Shown: in pieces, positions 1 to 10,302 of the stretch
How positions within the stretch are numbered: position 1 is the stretch's first letter
Layout: the number at the start of each line of letters is the position of its first letter
The notes under the pieces: model-generated
What the model saw: the letters and a program-made list of their open reading frames with translations, nothing else
The model's database searches: none
What the model was told of the DNA's origin: nothing
Translations under genes and position numbers: made by a program
Assembly: GCF_020283565.1 (NCBI RefSeq)
Contig: NC_060060.1
Coordinates: forward strand, 60,063,257-60,127,256
Source of the DNA: Trifolium pratense
Lineage: Eukaryota > Streptophyta > Magnoliopsida > Fabales > Fabaceae
DNA: 64,000 nt
Reading direction: 5' to 3'

Positions 1-90
1 AACAATGATAGTGTGTCTAGTGACTTTCTGCTTGCAGTTAAAATGCTCATGCAACTCAACAATGAATGCAACATTGCTATATGGATGAAA
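1..90 (+). repeat. diverged copy of the 5' part of the 383-664 ORF
   Basis: The first 85 bases translate to NNDSVSSDFLLAVKMLMQLNN, closely matching residues encoded around 418-480. The match is cut by the window edge. It shows a direct duplication with a spacing of about 417 bp. Confidence 0.6.
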
Positions 91-382
91 ACTAGTAGTT
101 AGACGCTTAACCAAATAGACAAGTATGGGTAAATGACAATCAATGTCCTACAATAACTACGAAATAAATGGGTTAAACGGAAATCAAGAACGACCAGACA
201 AAAATTACGCAACAACTTTAAAGAACACGTAAATATGTGAATATTCAACTACTAATAAAGTTGTCATAAAAAATTTTGTCATCCATTCACCCTCTTTCTC
301 TCTCGACCATTAACTAAAGTCAAACTGGTGTCCTCTAAGTAAGAAAAGAAAAAGTCGATCAATACACCACATACTACCACAA

Positions 383-664
383 ATGGCAGATCGTAAAGTG
401 AGATGTGAAACTCAAAGCAATGATGATGTGTCTAGTGACGCTATGGTCGCAGTTCAGATGCTTATGCAACTCAACAACATCAACAACAACAACAACAACA
501 ATGTTTGGAGGGGGAGGGAGAAAAGAATCCCAAGGAAAGAGAAAGAGGTTGATCAAAGGCTCGATAATAATAAGATCACTGAGATTGATGAACCAAAAAA
601 GATGAAGTATCGATCTATTGCAGACATATATGCTGTGACACAACCTATTAATCCAAAAAATTAA
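383..664 (+). CDS. hypothetical 93-aa protein with poly-Asn tract
   Basis: An ATG-started frame of 93 codons. I do not recognise a family. The N-terminal half reads NDDVSSDAMVAVQMLMQLNN, followed by a poly-Asn run encoded by an (AAC)n microsatellite, then a basic segment, and a C-terminal KYRSIADIYAVTQPI-like motif that recalls linker regions of copia-type polyproteins (a weak resemblance from memory). A diverged copy of the N-terminal part lies at the very start of the window (about 1-85), so the locus is partly duplicated. No intron or clear promoter is visible. It may be a residual coding fragment rather than a gene. Confidence 0.3.
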   Translation: MADRKVRCETQSNDDVSSDAMVAVQMLMQLNNINNNNNNNVWRGREKRIPRKEKEVDQRLDNNKITEIDEPKKMKYRSIADIYAVTQPINPKN

Positions 665-1173
665 GGAACAAAGGTAAGTGCTTTATCAGAACTTTCAACA
701 AATATCATAGCAAATAACAACTATGGATAATTGGTTCAACCAGATGATAAGAGGCTAAGTAGTATCAAGTGATTATCGGGTGTGACTAATCCCATAGTGA
801 GTTAAATAAAGTGATCATTGATAAATAATTGTTGTATTATATATTTTTTAAAAATAAATATGGGTACCGACTTATATATTCAATTCAAAGTTATATGAGT
901 AGGCTCATTATTTATTCATTTTAATTTATTGGCAATTGTTAGTTGTTTTTTTATGTCTTTTACTATATTACAATTACAACACCCTAATCCTTTAGAGATC
1001 TATTTAAAAGTATCTAACAAAATTATTGACTAAATTGATAGTTACTGAAAGAAAAGAAAAATTGCAGCAATTTTTTACACTAAAAATTAGCAGCATTTTT
1101 TTTTTGGAGGTAATAAGCTATTTATGGTATATTGGAAACATGTGTCTTTATTTAAGTATTGTAAGTTTCGTAA

Positions 1174-1378
1174 CCCGTTTGGATTAGCTTATTTTTGAGC
1201 TTATACAAACAACTTATGTAATATAAATTAGCTTTTATGTTATTTTATAAGTTCACATTAGTGAAAATTAAATTTTTATACGCTATTTTATCATAAACTA
1301 CCTTGACAAATTAATAATATTACATAAAAATTGCATAAACTGTTTGCATAAGCTCAAAAATAAGCTAATCCAAACGGG
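1174..1378. mobile_element. MITE-like inverted-repeat element, 31-bp perfect TIRs
   Basis: The segment begins CCCGTTTGGATTAGCTTATT and ends with its exact reverse complement. The perfect match covers 31 bp (1174-1204 against 1348-1378), with an AT-rich 143-bp centre and no coding capacity. This is the architecture of a miniature inverted-repeat transposable element, probably hAT- or Mutator-derived. A target-site duplication is not obvious. Confidence 0.75.
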
Positions 1379-1393
1379 GGTCTAAAACCTTTA

Positions 1394-1470
<77 letters not shown>
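1394..1470. repeat. (ATT)n microsatellite
   Basis: About 25 uninterrupted ATT/TTA units, directly abutting the Helitron-like terminus that begins at 1468. Confidence 0.95.
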
Positions 1471-1501
1471 GTTTAAAGACCCGTGCATTCGCACAGGTCC
1501 A
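1468..1501 (-). mobile_element. possible Helitron 3' end (minus strand)
   Basis: Read on the minus strand, a hairpin (ACCTGTGCGAATGCACGGGT) is followed seven bases later by CTAA and T, which fits the Helitron rule of a hairpin then CTRR then host T. The end abuts the ATT microsatellite. I could not place a convincing 5' TC terminus, so the extent is unknown. The hairpin resembles those at 7360 and 19617. Confidence 0.4.
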
Positions 1502-3787
1502 TTGACTTTTATTTGATATTTGAGTTTGTTACTATATTAATGTAAACAATTTATTTAAAATTAAATATTTAATTTTTTTATATGATATTGTTAAAATATA
1601 AATAGAATTATTGTGTTAATTATTTCTTGTAAACTTATTTATTCAATTTTTTTCTTTTTTCAGTGACAAATAATGGTCCGTGTATATTTTTAATCAAAAA
1701 TTAGAAATTTTATTAGGAATATTTATGGTAATTTAGTATAAGTTTGATACTCACTCTATTTTGTTCCTATTTTTATGTCTATCATATTTCTATATTTTGT
1801 TTAGTCAAATTACAATGAAGGATATAAAATTTGCAACTTGGTTAAAGTAATAAGGATAAATCAATAACTTTGGTGATAATCAATTTGTTTTGTGTGATAA
1901 TCGATTTTAATATATTGATAAAGTAATAGATTAATAGTAGTAGTTACATTGATCTATTAGTCTTTTACTATATTTGAACTGGGTTAAATTTTAATTTTTC
2001 TGTTTGACATTTGCAGGACATAACATAAACTACAAAACTTATTTTTTAGTGAAACCAAATCCATTGCATTCCTATTCCTAACATCAATGTCTAAATTTCT
2101 TATGAAGACATTAAGACCTAGTTATATTTTTATTTTTTGTTTTCACCGCCGATTTAGTTTAGATTAAGGGTCAGTTCCAACCCCCTCCCGATCGCAGTTG
2201 TGATGAATCGAACCTAATTATTTTTTGATATCATTTTGTGATGAGATAAGCTTCCATTGACCAAATATAGTATTTTTAAGCTTTTCATTTAAAGAAATTA
2301 TTTATTTAAAATATTAAACATTTCAATTCTCAATACATTAACTTCACACATTTTCATAAAAAATTCATAAAAATTTACTATTTAAAGTGTTTAAAAAATG
2401 TTATGTGGGGACACCTGTTAGCAAAACTCTTATTTCTTTTATCTTTCTCTTATGTCAATAAATACATCAAATTAAATATATTTCTTATTTATTTATTTAT
2501 CTCATTTCATACTCTTCTACACAACCCTAAGAAATATATTTATTTAGTGTAAAGTCAAAAATTAATATATTTTACTATTACACTTTTTTAGCACCAATAA
2601 GTTTAATGATCATTTGCTACATAATTGTAATGTCAGATTATCAATTTTTTTGGATGGAAATTCATTTGGATCGCATCAACGTAAATTGACTCACATAATT
2701 TAGTGTGCTCAATTTAAATTTTAAGCCAATGCTTGTTGGTGACAAACATAATAAAAAAAATATTGGGTGATCAAATCAAACTGGTATAATTTTTTTTTAT
2801 GCATGACCGATTCAAGTTGAAAAAAATATAATGCAAGAATAAATAATTTGTAGTTGATTCAATTCCATTCATATTTGAATTGAAATTATTATTCAAAATT
2901 TCAAACCATTTAATTAACTCGATTGGTATAATTCGTGATATGATCTAGAAAACTGGCTGAATTGGATCGGTGTTTCATTGGGTTGAATATTGGAAGTGAT
3001 ACCTGAAAATATATTATGTTGTTCAAGTCAATAAGAAAAAAAAAAGTGTGAGATTTTAGGGGTAGATGTCTCTAACAATTAAGAAGCTATGTTTGAATAT
3101 TAAAAATCGAACCCTAAAAAACAAAAAATAACTATCATTTAGTTTTAATTTAAAATGACTAAGATACTGTTTGACCTAACTTTTTTTTCTTTTTATTTTT
3201 TTTAAGTAAAAATTTAAGTCAAACAACAATTTTTAAAAGTTATAGTAAAAAACAAAACAGCTTCTATATTTTAGAAAAAATTATAATATATTATCAAACA
3301 TATCTTTTAATCCTATTATAAAAAAAAACAATAAACCTTTCAAAAAAAGCTTTTACACCTAAAAAATCTGGGCCAAACGGTACCTAACACTAAAATTATG
3401 TAAAAAAAACATGTCAATGATGAGATATTTTTTTTTATCAGAGTCAATGATGAGATTTGAACTAAGGGCTTTACACACATAAATAAACATTGTAGTCTAC
3501 CACTAATTTATTTATATACATGTAATTTTTTATCATTGACGATATTTATTATTGTATAGCCTAAAAATGTTGAGGCCCCAAAATTGTAAAGTTGGATGTC
3601 GTCGCATACTCAGACACGTGCTTTGGGGTCGGGCTAGACTTTAGGTAAAAAAAAAATGTGTACATTGCATTTGTTGTGAAATGAAAATGATGTATTTTTA
3701 GAGGCAACATGTTTGTTTGGTATGTCCTTATAGTTTATTGGATTATCTGTTATCCTTAAATATAAATTAAAAAAAATATTGTACTAT
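1502..3787. other. AT-rich intergenic, no gene seen
   Basis: No coding potential beyond short spurious frames. The stretch at about 3160-3385 has weak inverted ends (GATACTGTTTGACC against GGCCAAACGGTACC) and may be a decayed MITE. Confidence 0.6.
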
Positions 3788-5006
3788 TTATAAGTTGGGT
3801 AAATGATCATTTACCCCCCTGCAAAATAAGCAAATTTTCGTTTACCCCCCTATGCAGATTTTTTTTCTGTTTACCCCCCTGCAAAAAATAGATTCCCTCA
3901 TTTTGCCCCCTAGGTGTACAGCAGGACATGTGACTGTGCAAATCTGTTGACGTGGCTTGTACACGTGGAAAAAATCATTTATATTTATTTTTTAAATTCC
4001 ATGTCACATAATTTATTTTTTTTAAAAAAAAATCCTACAAAAAAAAAAAACGAATTTTTTTTTTCCCAAAATTTAAAATAAAATTTCCTACAAATAATTT
4101 TTTTCCTACAAAATAAAAAAAAAATAAAAGATTTCGTACAAAAATAACTATTTTTGCATAAATAAAAAATTAAATTTTCTTATTTTGTCCCCAAAATAAA
4201 GAATTTAACGATTTATTTTCAAATATCTTTTAATTAAAAAAAATAGAATCTTTATTTTTGTCTGCGTAATTTAGTGCTGCAGATATAGTACAAGCTAAGG
4301 TTGCTGCACAATTTAATATCACATAAGAATTGAAGCATAATTTTGCTTAATTTTTTTTGCTGCATAATTTAATATCACATATAATTTTGGTAGAAGAGGA
4401 AAACACAAATAAAACTTCTTCTATTTTTTTTTTTAATTCAAAGAGATTAACAAAAAAAATAAAGTTTTGTTTTTAAAAATTAAAGATTATGTTTTTTTTT
4501 AATTTAAAGAGATTTGAAAATAAATCTTTAAAATATTTAATTTGGAAATAAACTTTATTTCGGAGTAAATCTTTATTTTGGGAGTAAAATAAGAAAATTC
4601 GTTTTGTTATTTTGGGAGGAATTTTTTTTTTTAAATTCGTTTGTAGGAAAACAAATATAATTTTTAAAATTTTGTAGGAAAAAAAATTATTTGTAGGAAT
4701 TTTTTTTTAATTTTGGGAAAAGAAAATAAGAAAATTGGTTTTTTTATTTTGTAGGAAAAAAAATTTATTTTTTATAAAAAAAATATCTGACGTGGAATTT
4801 TTTAAAAAAATATAAATGATTTTTTCCATGTGTACAAGCCACGTCAGCAGATTTGCACAGTCACATGTCCTGCTGTACAGCCAGGGGGCAAAATGAGAGA
4901 ATTTATTTTTTGCAGGGGGGTAAACAGAAAAAAAATATGCACAGGGGGGTAAACGAAAATTTGCTTATTTTGCAGGGGGGTAAATGATCATTTACCCTTA
5001 TAAGTT
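3788..5006. mobile_element. Mutator-like fold-back element with 9-bp TSD
   Basis: A 1201-bp element (3797-4997) is bounded by identical 9-bp direct repeats TTATAAGTT (3788-3796 and 4998-5006). It starts GGGTAAATGATCATTTACCC and ends with the same palindrome. The two arms, about 180 bp each, are near-perfect inverted copies that include repeated TTTACCCCCCTGCA motifs and a shared inner segment with ACATGTGACTGTGCA. The centre is A/T homopolymer-rich and non-coding. A 9-bp duplication with long terminal inverted repeats is diagnostic of non-autonomous Mutator-like elements (MULEs). Confidence 0.88.
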
Positions 5007-5371
5007 TGTTCGATAAAAATGAGATGTGTTTGGTAAAAACTTCTTTAAGTAACTTATATTGTTTTTTGAGATAATGAACCATCATTGATGGACACGTTGC
5101 ACATGATACGATCAATTCGACTCGAGAACCTATTTCAAACAGTGTTTAAGCCTATAGCTTATAATTTTTTACATTTTATTTTCATTTTTACTCTTATTGT
5201 TTTCATTTTATTATTTGTTTATTTATTTTTAAATATAATAACTACCCACTAACCATGTACTTTATGTCATTTTGTATTTACATCAACTAAATTTATCAAA
5301 CACTTTAATTTTATTTTACTAGCTTTTCAGCTATAACCTACTAGCTAGTTTTCAGCTATACGTTAGCTTAT

Positions 5372-6760
5372 ATCTTAATTGGCTTAAATGCAGTTTTACC
5401 CCCCCTATTTTGAAAAATGCGGAATTTTACCCCCCCTATTTTAAAATGCGGAATTTTACCCCCCCTATTTTATAATTTGTTGGATTTTGCCCCCCACCAA
5501 AATTTTGCACAAAATCTGCTTTTGAGCCTCAAGTTCAAAGCTACGCACAGAACTCAATTTGGATCAATAATTCACCAAACTGGTACCGAAACGACCGCAA
5601 TCGAGTTAGTTTTCCACAGAATCAAACTCCACTAAATTTGGAGTTAAAGAGAGAGATTAATTACTGTTTTAGTGAAGGTCTGTTCAAATTAATTATCGTA
5701 TGAAACTACTACTGGTATTCTCGTCATTCCTCTCACCCTGTAGCTCATTTTTTAATACTATTTACATGTATGGAAATCTAATGAAATTACCCTTGTTGGC
5801 ATTTCAATTTCGTCGAATTTGGAGTTACGATGTGTTCGGTAGACGATGTTGAATTTGAAGATCACAAGTAGATTTCTGCAGAATTAGTAATTGGACAGAC
5901 CTTCACTAAAACGGTAATTAATCTCTCTCTGTAACTCCAAATTTAGTGGGGTTTGATTATGTGGAAAGATAACTCGATTACGGTCATTTCGGTAGCCGTT
6001 TGGTGAATTATGGATCCAAATTGAGTTGTATGCGAAGCTTTGAAGTTGTGACTCGAAAGCAGATTTTTTGCAGAATTTTGGGGACATACCTTCACTAAAA
6101 CGGTAATTAATCTCTCTTTGTAACTCCAAATTCAGTGGGGTTTGATTATGTGGAAAGATAACTCGATTACAGTCATTTTGGTAGCCGTTTGGTGAATTAT
6201 GGATCCAAATTGAGTTGTATGCGAAGCTTTGAAGTTGTGACTCGAAAGCAGATTTTTTGCAGAATTTTGGGGACATACCTTCACTAAAACGGTAATTAAT
6301 CTCTCTTTGTAACTTCAAATTCAGTGGGGTTTGATTATGTGGAAAGATAACTCGATTACGGTCATTTTGGTAGCCGTTTGGTGAATTATGGATCCAAATT
6401 GAGTTGTATGCGAAGCTTTGAAGTTGTGACTCGAAAGCAGATTTTTTGCAGAATTTTGGGGGACATACCTTCACTAAAACGGTAATTAATCTCTCTTTGT
6501 AACTCCAAATTCAGTGGGGTTTGATTATGTGGAAAGATAACTCGATTACGGTCATTTCGGTATCCTTTTGGTAAATTATTGATCAAAATTGAGTTGTGTG
6601 CGAAGTTTTAAAGTTGTGACTCGAAAGCAGAATTTTAGGGGGGCAAAATCCAACAAATTATAAAACAGGGGGGGTAAAAGTCCGCGTTTTAAAACAGGGG
6701 GGTAAAATTCCGATTTTATCAAAATAGGGGGGGCAAAACTGCATTTAAGCCATCTTAATT
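5372..6760. mobile_element. second Mutator-like fold-back element with 9-bp TSD and internal 189-bp repeats
   Basis: A 1371-bp element (5381-6751) flanked by perfect 9-bp duplications ATCTTAATT (5372-5380 and 6752-6760). It starts GGCTTAAATGCAGTTTTACC and ends with the inverted equivalent. Both ends carry runs of TTTTACCCCCC, as in the element at 3797. The inner part of the arm is present once at the left (about 5520-5690) but expanded at the right to a tandem array. No transposase is encoded, so it is a non-autonomous MULE. Confidence 0.88.
5895..6660 (-). repeat. tandem array of 189-190-bp units inside the MULE
   Basis: The phrase CTTCACTAAAACGGTAATTA recurs at 5901, 6090, 6279 and 6469, giving periods of 189, 189 and 190 bp. 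Because 189 is a multiple of three, the minus strand stays open across three units and yields a 196-codon frame of about 63-residue repeats. The frame is a by-product of the period; there is no codon or family evidence for a protein. Confidence 0.9.
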
Positions 6761-7359
6761 TTAGCAAACAGAGCCAAAGGAGCTGTTAAAAAGATGTAGG
6801 ACTAGTTACGAATAGTGCCCTTCAAGGACCGTATCATGTGTAGTCGCTGACTGCGTGCAATTGAGCAGTCACACATTTTTTACAATTCAATTTTGATTAG
6901 ACGATCCATAATAAAGATATATTTTTGATTTTACAAAAAATAAATTCTCTAATCTTTAAATTGTAAACCGTCTTGTAAATTGTTCGATCGAGATTGAACG
7001 GTTAAGAATACGCGACTGCATAAAATTTAAGTCCACCATCTGAGAGTTGGGATCCTCTTCACATTTTATTTCTCTATTTTCTTCCATTACTATAATTTTG
7101 AATAGTTTTCAAATATATATTAAAGGAAAATGCAAAAATGTGTCTCAGACACTATTTAAACATACTAATATGAAAATTTTACCTTGAAACTTATGCATTT
7201 AACACATTAAAAACATAAAAGTCATATTTTTAGCATTAATTTTATTTTTAAATTTTTCTTTTTAGTAAGCTTAACAAATATTCGGAGGCTTTCCTTTAAA
7301 TAGTTGAACTCATCCTCATCAAATATCGCACTATTGCATTTATATTTTCATAACATTAA

Positions 7360-7928
7360 CTAGAACTTTGACCCATGCGGTGCATGTGTCTAATTAGGTG
7401 TAATATGTAACAATAAAAAATAAAATACAAAAATTCCAAGAGCATTTTCAATAAGAGTAGTATAGGGAATTTCATGGACTAATTATTCTATATTTGTTTA
7501 TGTGCTTATTTTATATTTTATATATTTTTTAAATAATTTTGGAACATCATCGTTTTGTTTACTTAATAAAAAAAATTGCTGATAACTAAAGGTTAAAAAA
7601 TTGATGATAATTAAAGGTTAAAAAAAAATTAAAGACATAATCAAGAAGATAAACTTAAGTAGACATCCATAAATAAATAAAAATTGTGATTAATTCCGCC
7701 GTTCAAATTTATTGAAAAAAGGGTTAACATATTAGTATTCCTAAATTCTTTCATAATTGAAGCACATGTTTTAGCGGTTGAAATGTTTTATTGTAAGTAA
7801 GAGATGCAGGTTAGATGACAAATCTGTATTTTTTTAATATAAAGCTGCAATAAAAAGAAAGAGAAAATGAGAGGGGAAAAAATTTGGTTTAGGGTTAGCT
7901 TATGTTAGCAAGCTTATAATATAAGAGA
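7360..7928 (-). mobile_element. short non-autonomous Helitron
   Basis: On the minus strand the element starts TCTCTTATATTATAAGC (complement of the bases up to 7928) and ends with a hairpin around CATGCACCGCATG, then AAAGTT and CTAG. The flanking host bases are A and T, as expected for insertion into an AT dinucleotide. The interior (about 570 bp) is non-coding. A second, related 5' terminus (TCTTTTATATTATAAGC) lies at 8595, so two family members, or a nested pair, may be present. Confidence 0.55.
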
Positions 7929-9550
7929 TTATCGGTTTTTAATTGTTTAAATTGTGCAATGAAAATTGATGGTACTTAATTGTCGTATGAAATTTTTCCT
8001 ATGAAAGTTGATGGAGCTTAACACTTTGTGGACATAATTTAAATCACAATTGGTATGCTAGTGCATATTGTATCAATTGATCATCGCTTAATATTAAATC
8101 TGCAATGTTAAAATCAAAATAATGAATGTGATTAGTGACATGACTATGGTTGTGTTTGGTTGTATTGCAAAAAAAATTGATTTAGCAGAATTGAGTTTGA
8201 TAATAACTTTCTAAATTACACGTGATAATAACTTTCCAAATCTCACATGATAATTATTCTCTAAATTTATGATCCGGTAGAAAAAAAATCATTGACCAGG
8301 AAAGACATAAAAATATTTCGTGATGAATAATATAGTCAACAATAATTTTGATATGATATACTTTTAAAATTGATGGTGCTTATCAATTATTGCACATAAT
8401 TTTAATCACAATTGATATACTTGCCATAATGGTTGGAAATATTGCCTTGCATTGAAGGGTTGCGGGTTCAAATCATAGTCAAGACAAAATTGTATTATTT
8501 TTTAATAAAAATTGCAAGATAAAATGAAGGGAAAATGGGGAAAACAAATTAGGGTTTAGAGTTTACTTGTGTATACAAGCTTATAATATAAAAGATTTTT
8601 TTTGACAAAAATGAAAAGGATAAAAAATAAAGATCTTGACTGTCTAAATCCCAGAGACTTTGAGGGGCGATTTGGGCCATTAAGACGTTGCGGCGCTAAC
8701 ACACCGTGTTGTCTGTGCATCACGTCACCCACCAACCCAACTCTTTGGCGCACAAACAACCAAACACCACCGTTTTGTTCCATGTTTCAATAATCTTCAC
8801 AAATCACAATGAAATCAAATTAGTACGTTAATAATAATATTATTAATTACAATTACAATAACTTAGTAACATACTAACATTCCAACAAAATCAAATTAAA
8901 ATTATGAAGAAAAAAATCAAAGTAAAATCAGAAATAAAATCTCAAAATTCACTTCAATAAAGGTCTTTCACTGTTTGGGATTCATCAGCTTCAGCCTATT
9001 CGCACATCCTCCTCTTTGCAACAAAAAAAAAAAACATTATGGTCCCAAAATAAGCCCTTTTAAGATGATCACAAGTCACAACAACGCCTATAAGCAAAAG
9101 CAAAATTAAATTATTATTTTTTTTACCTAAAAAATAAAATAAAAAACTTACTATAAATATATCAGATTCAAATGAACAAAATTTCCAAGTACACTCAGGT
9201 GATAATGATGATGAAAAATTCCCAAATATCAAACCAAGGAGACAACAACACCACCACCCACAAGAAAAAAAAACCATAGCAAATCAATAGCTCCAACTCC
9301 AATATTGTTGCAACAAAAGCTTATAGTAGAAAGGAAGAAAAAAAAACATGTTTCCCTTATAAAGACACCCATGTAAAATTGACACATCAATAGCTCCAAT
9401 ATTGTTGGAATCATTTTTATCACCCAAATTCAAAATCTTCTTCCATTCTTGCAAACCTTAAGCATGTCACAACACAAACATGAACCTTACTATCTTAGAA
9501 CAATAAAATAAAATAAAAATAAAAAAAGCAATAAAATAAAAGTATTATTA
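7929..9550. other. AT-rich intergenic with Helitron-derived 5' end and SINE-like B box
   Basis: It contains the related Helitron 5' end ending at 8595 and, near 8463-8474, GGGTTCAAATC, which resembles a tRNA-type B box of a decayed SINE. The higher-GC stretch at 8640-8780 has short open frames on both strands but no recognisable product. Nothing else is supported. Confidence 0.45.
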
Positions 9551-9559
9551 CTACTACAA

Positions 9560-10302
9560 ACAAAACAACACATGAAATGAAATCTGGCCCACGTTGCCAA
9601 ACCAGAATGCCATCATCACCAACCAAGCAAGCAAGCTCTCACCACACCACTTTGGAAGAATGAAGAATTTGGTTCGTTAGCTAACACAACACATACTATG
9701 CGCATGTTAGCCTTATCACACACAACCACGTTATAATAAGCACTCTCAAAGATAACGCAAGTTTCTCTCTCTGTCATCAGTCATCACCCTTCTTCTTCCC
9801 TCTTCCTTTCTCTCACTAAAAAATTTCATATAACTTTTTTTCTTCTCACATTTTTTCATAAAAAACAAAACAACAACATTGTAATTCGTTTGGGAATTTT
9901 ATTTTCTTAGATAATATAAAAAACAAAAAGTTTATGTTTTTTGTCTTGTAATGTTCTCTCTGTCTGTTTTCTGAAGCCGTTAGAGTTTACCCTTGAAGAA
10001 CAGATCCCTATTTTCTTCATTTCTCTGCTCATTCGATTTTCTCGATCAAGTTTTCTGACATTCTTCTTTTCAATTCAACTCTCTTTCTATATACCCTTTT
10101 GTCTCTTCTCTTCGATTATCATCTCAAAATTTCGTCTTGCTTTCAACTTCCCAACTTGCTCTGTTTCTTCAAAATTAAATTTACGATTAGGGTTTATCAG
10201 CTATGTATGGTTTATGAACTTTGAACTTCAAATTTCGTTTCTGGGGTTTTATAAGCTTTGATTTTAATACGACTTGTTTCTTCAATTTGTGATTTTGAAG
10301 GA
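9560..10302 (+). promoter_or_regulatory. 5' flank and leader of the ATX-type gene
   Basis: A pyrimidine-rich stretch (9775-9815, rich in CTT and TCTCTC) typical of plant core promoters and leaders precedes the start codon by about 500 bp. The leader contains a short ATG-started uORF near 9950 (ATGTTCTCTC) that terminates within a few codons. No TATA box could be assigned with confidence. Confidence 0.4.

Noticed and set aside
5884..6474. 196-codon repeat protein on the minus strand
   Set aside because: The open frame follows from a 189-bp tandem period inside a MULE; no start context, no homology, and the left-arm single copy does not keep the frame.
10258..10302. N-terminal extension of the ATX-type protein
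   Set aside because: The upstream codon at 10258 is TTG, not ATG; the first ATG at 10303 gives the conserved MIIKR start.
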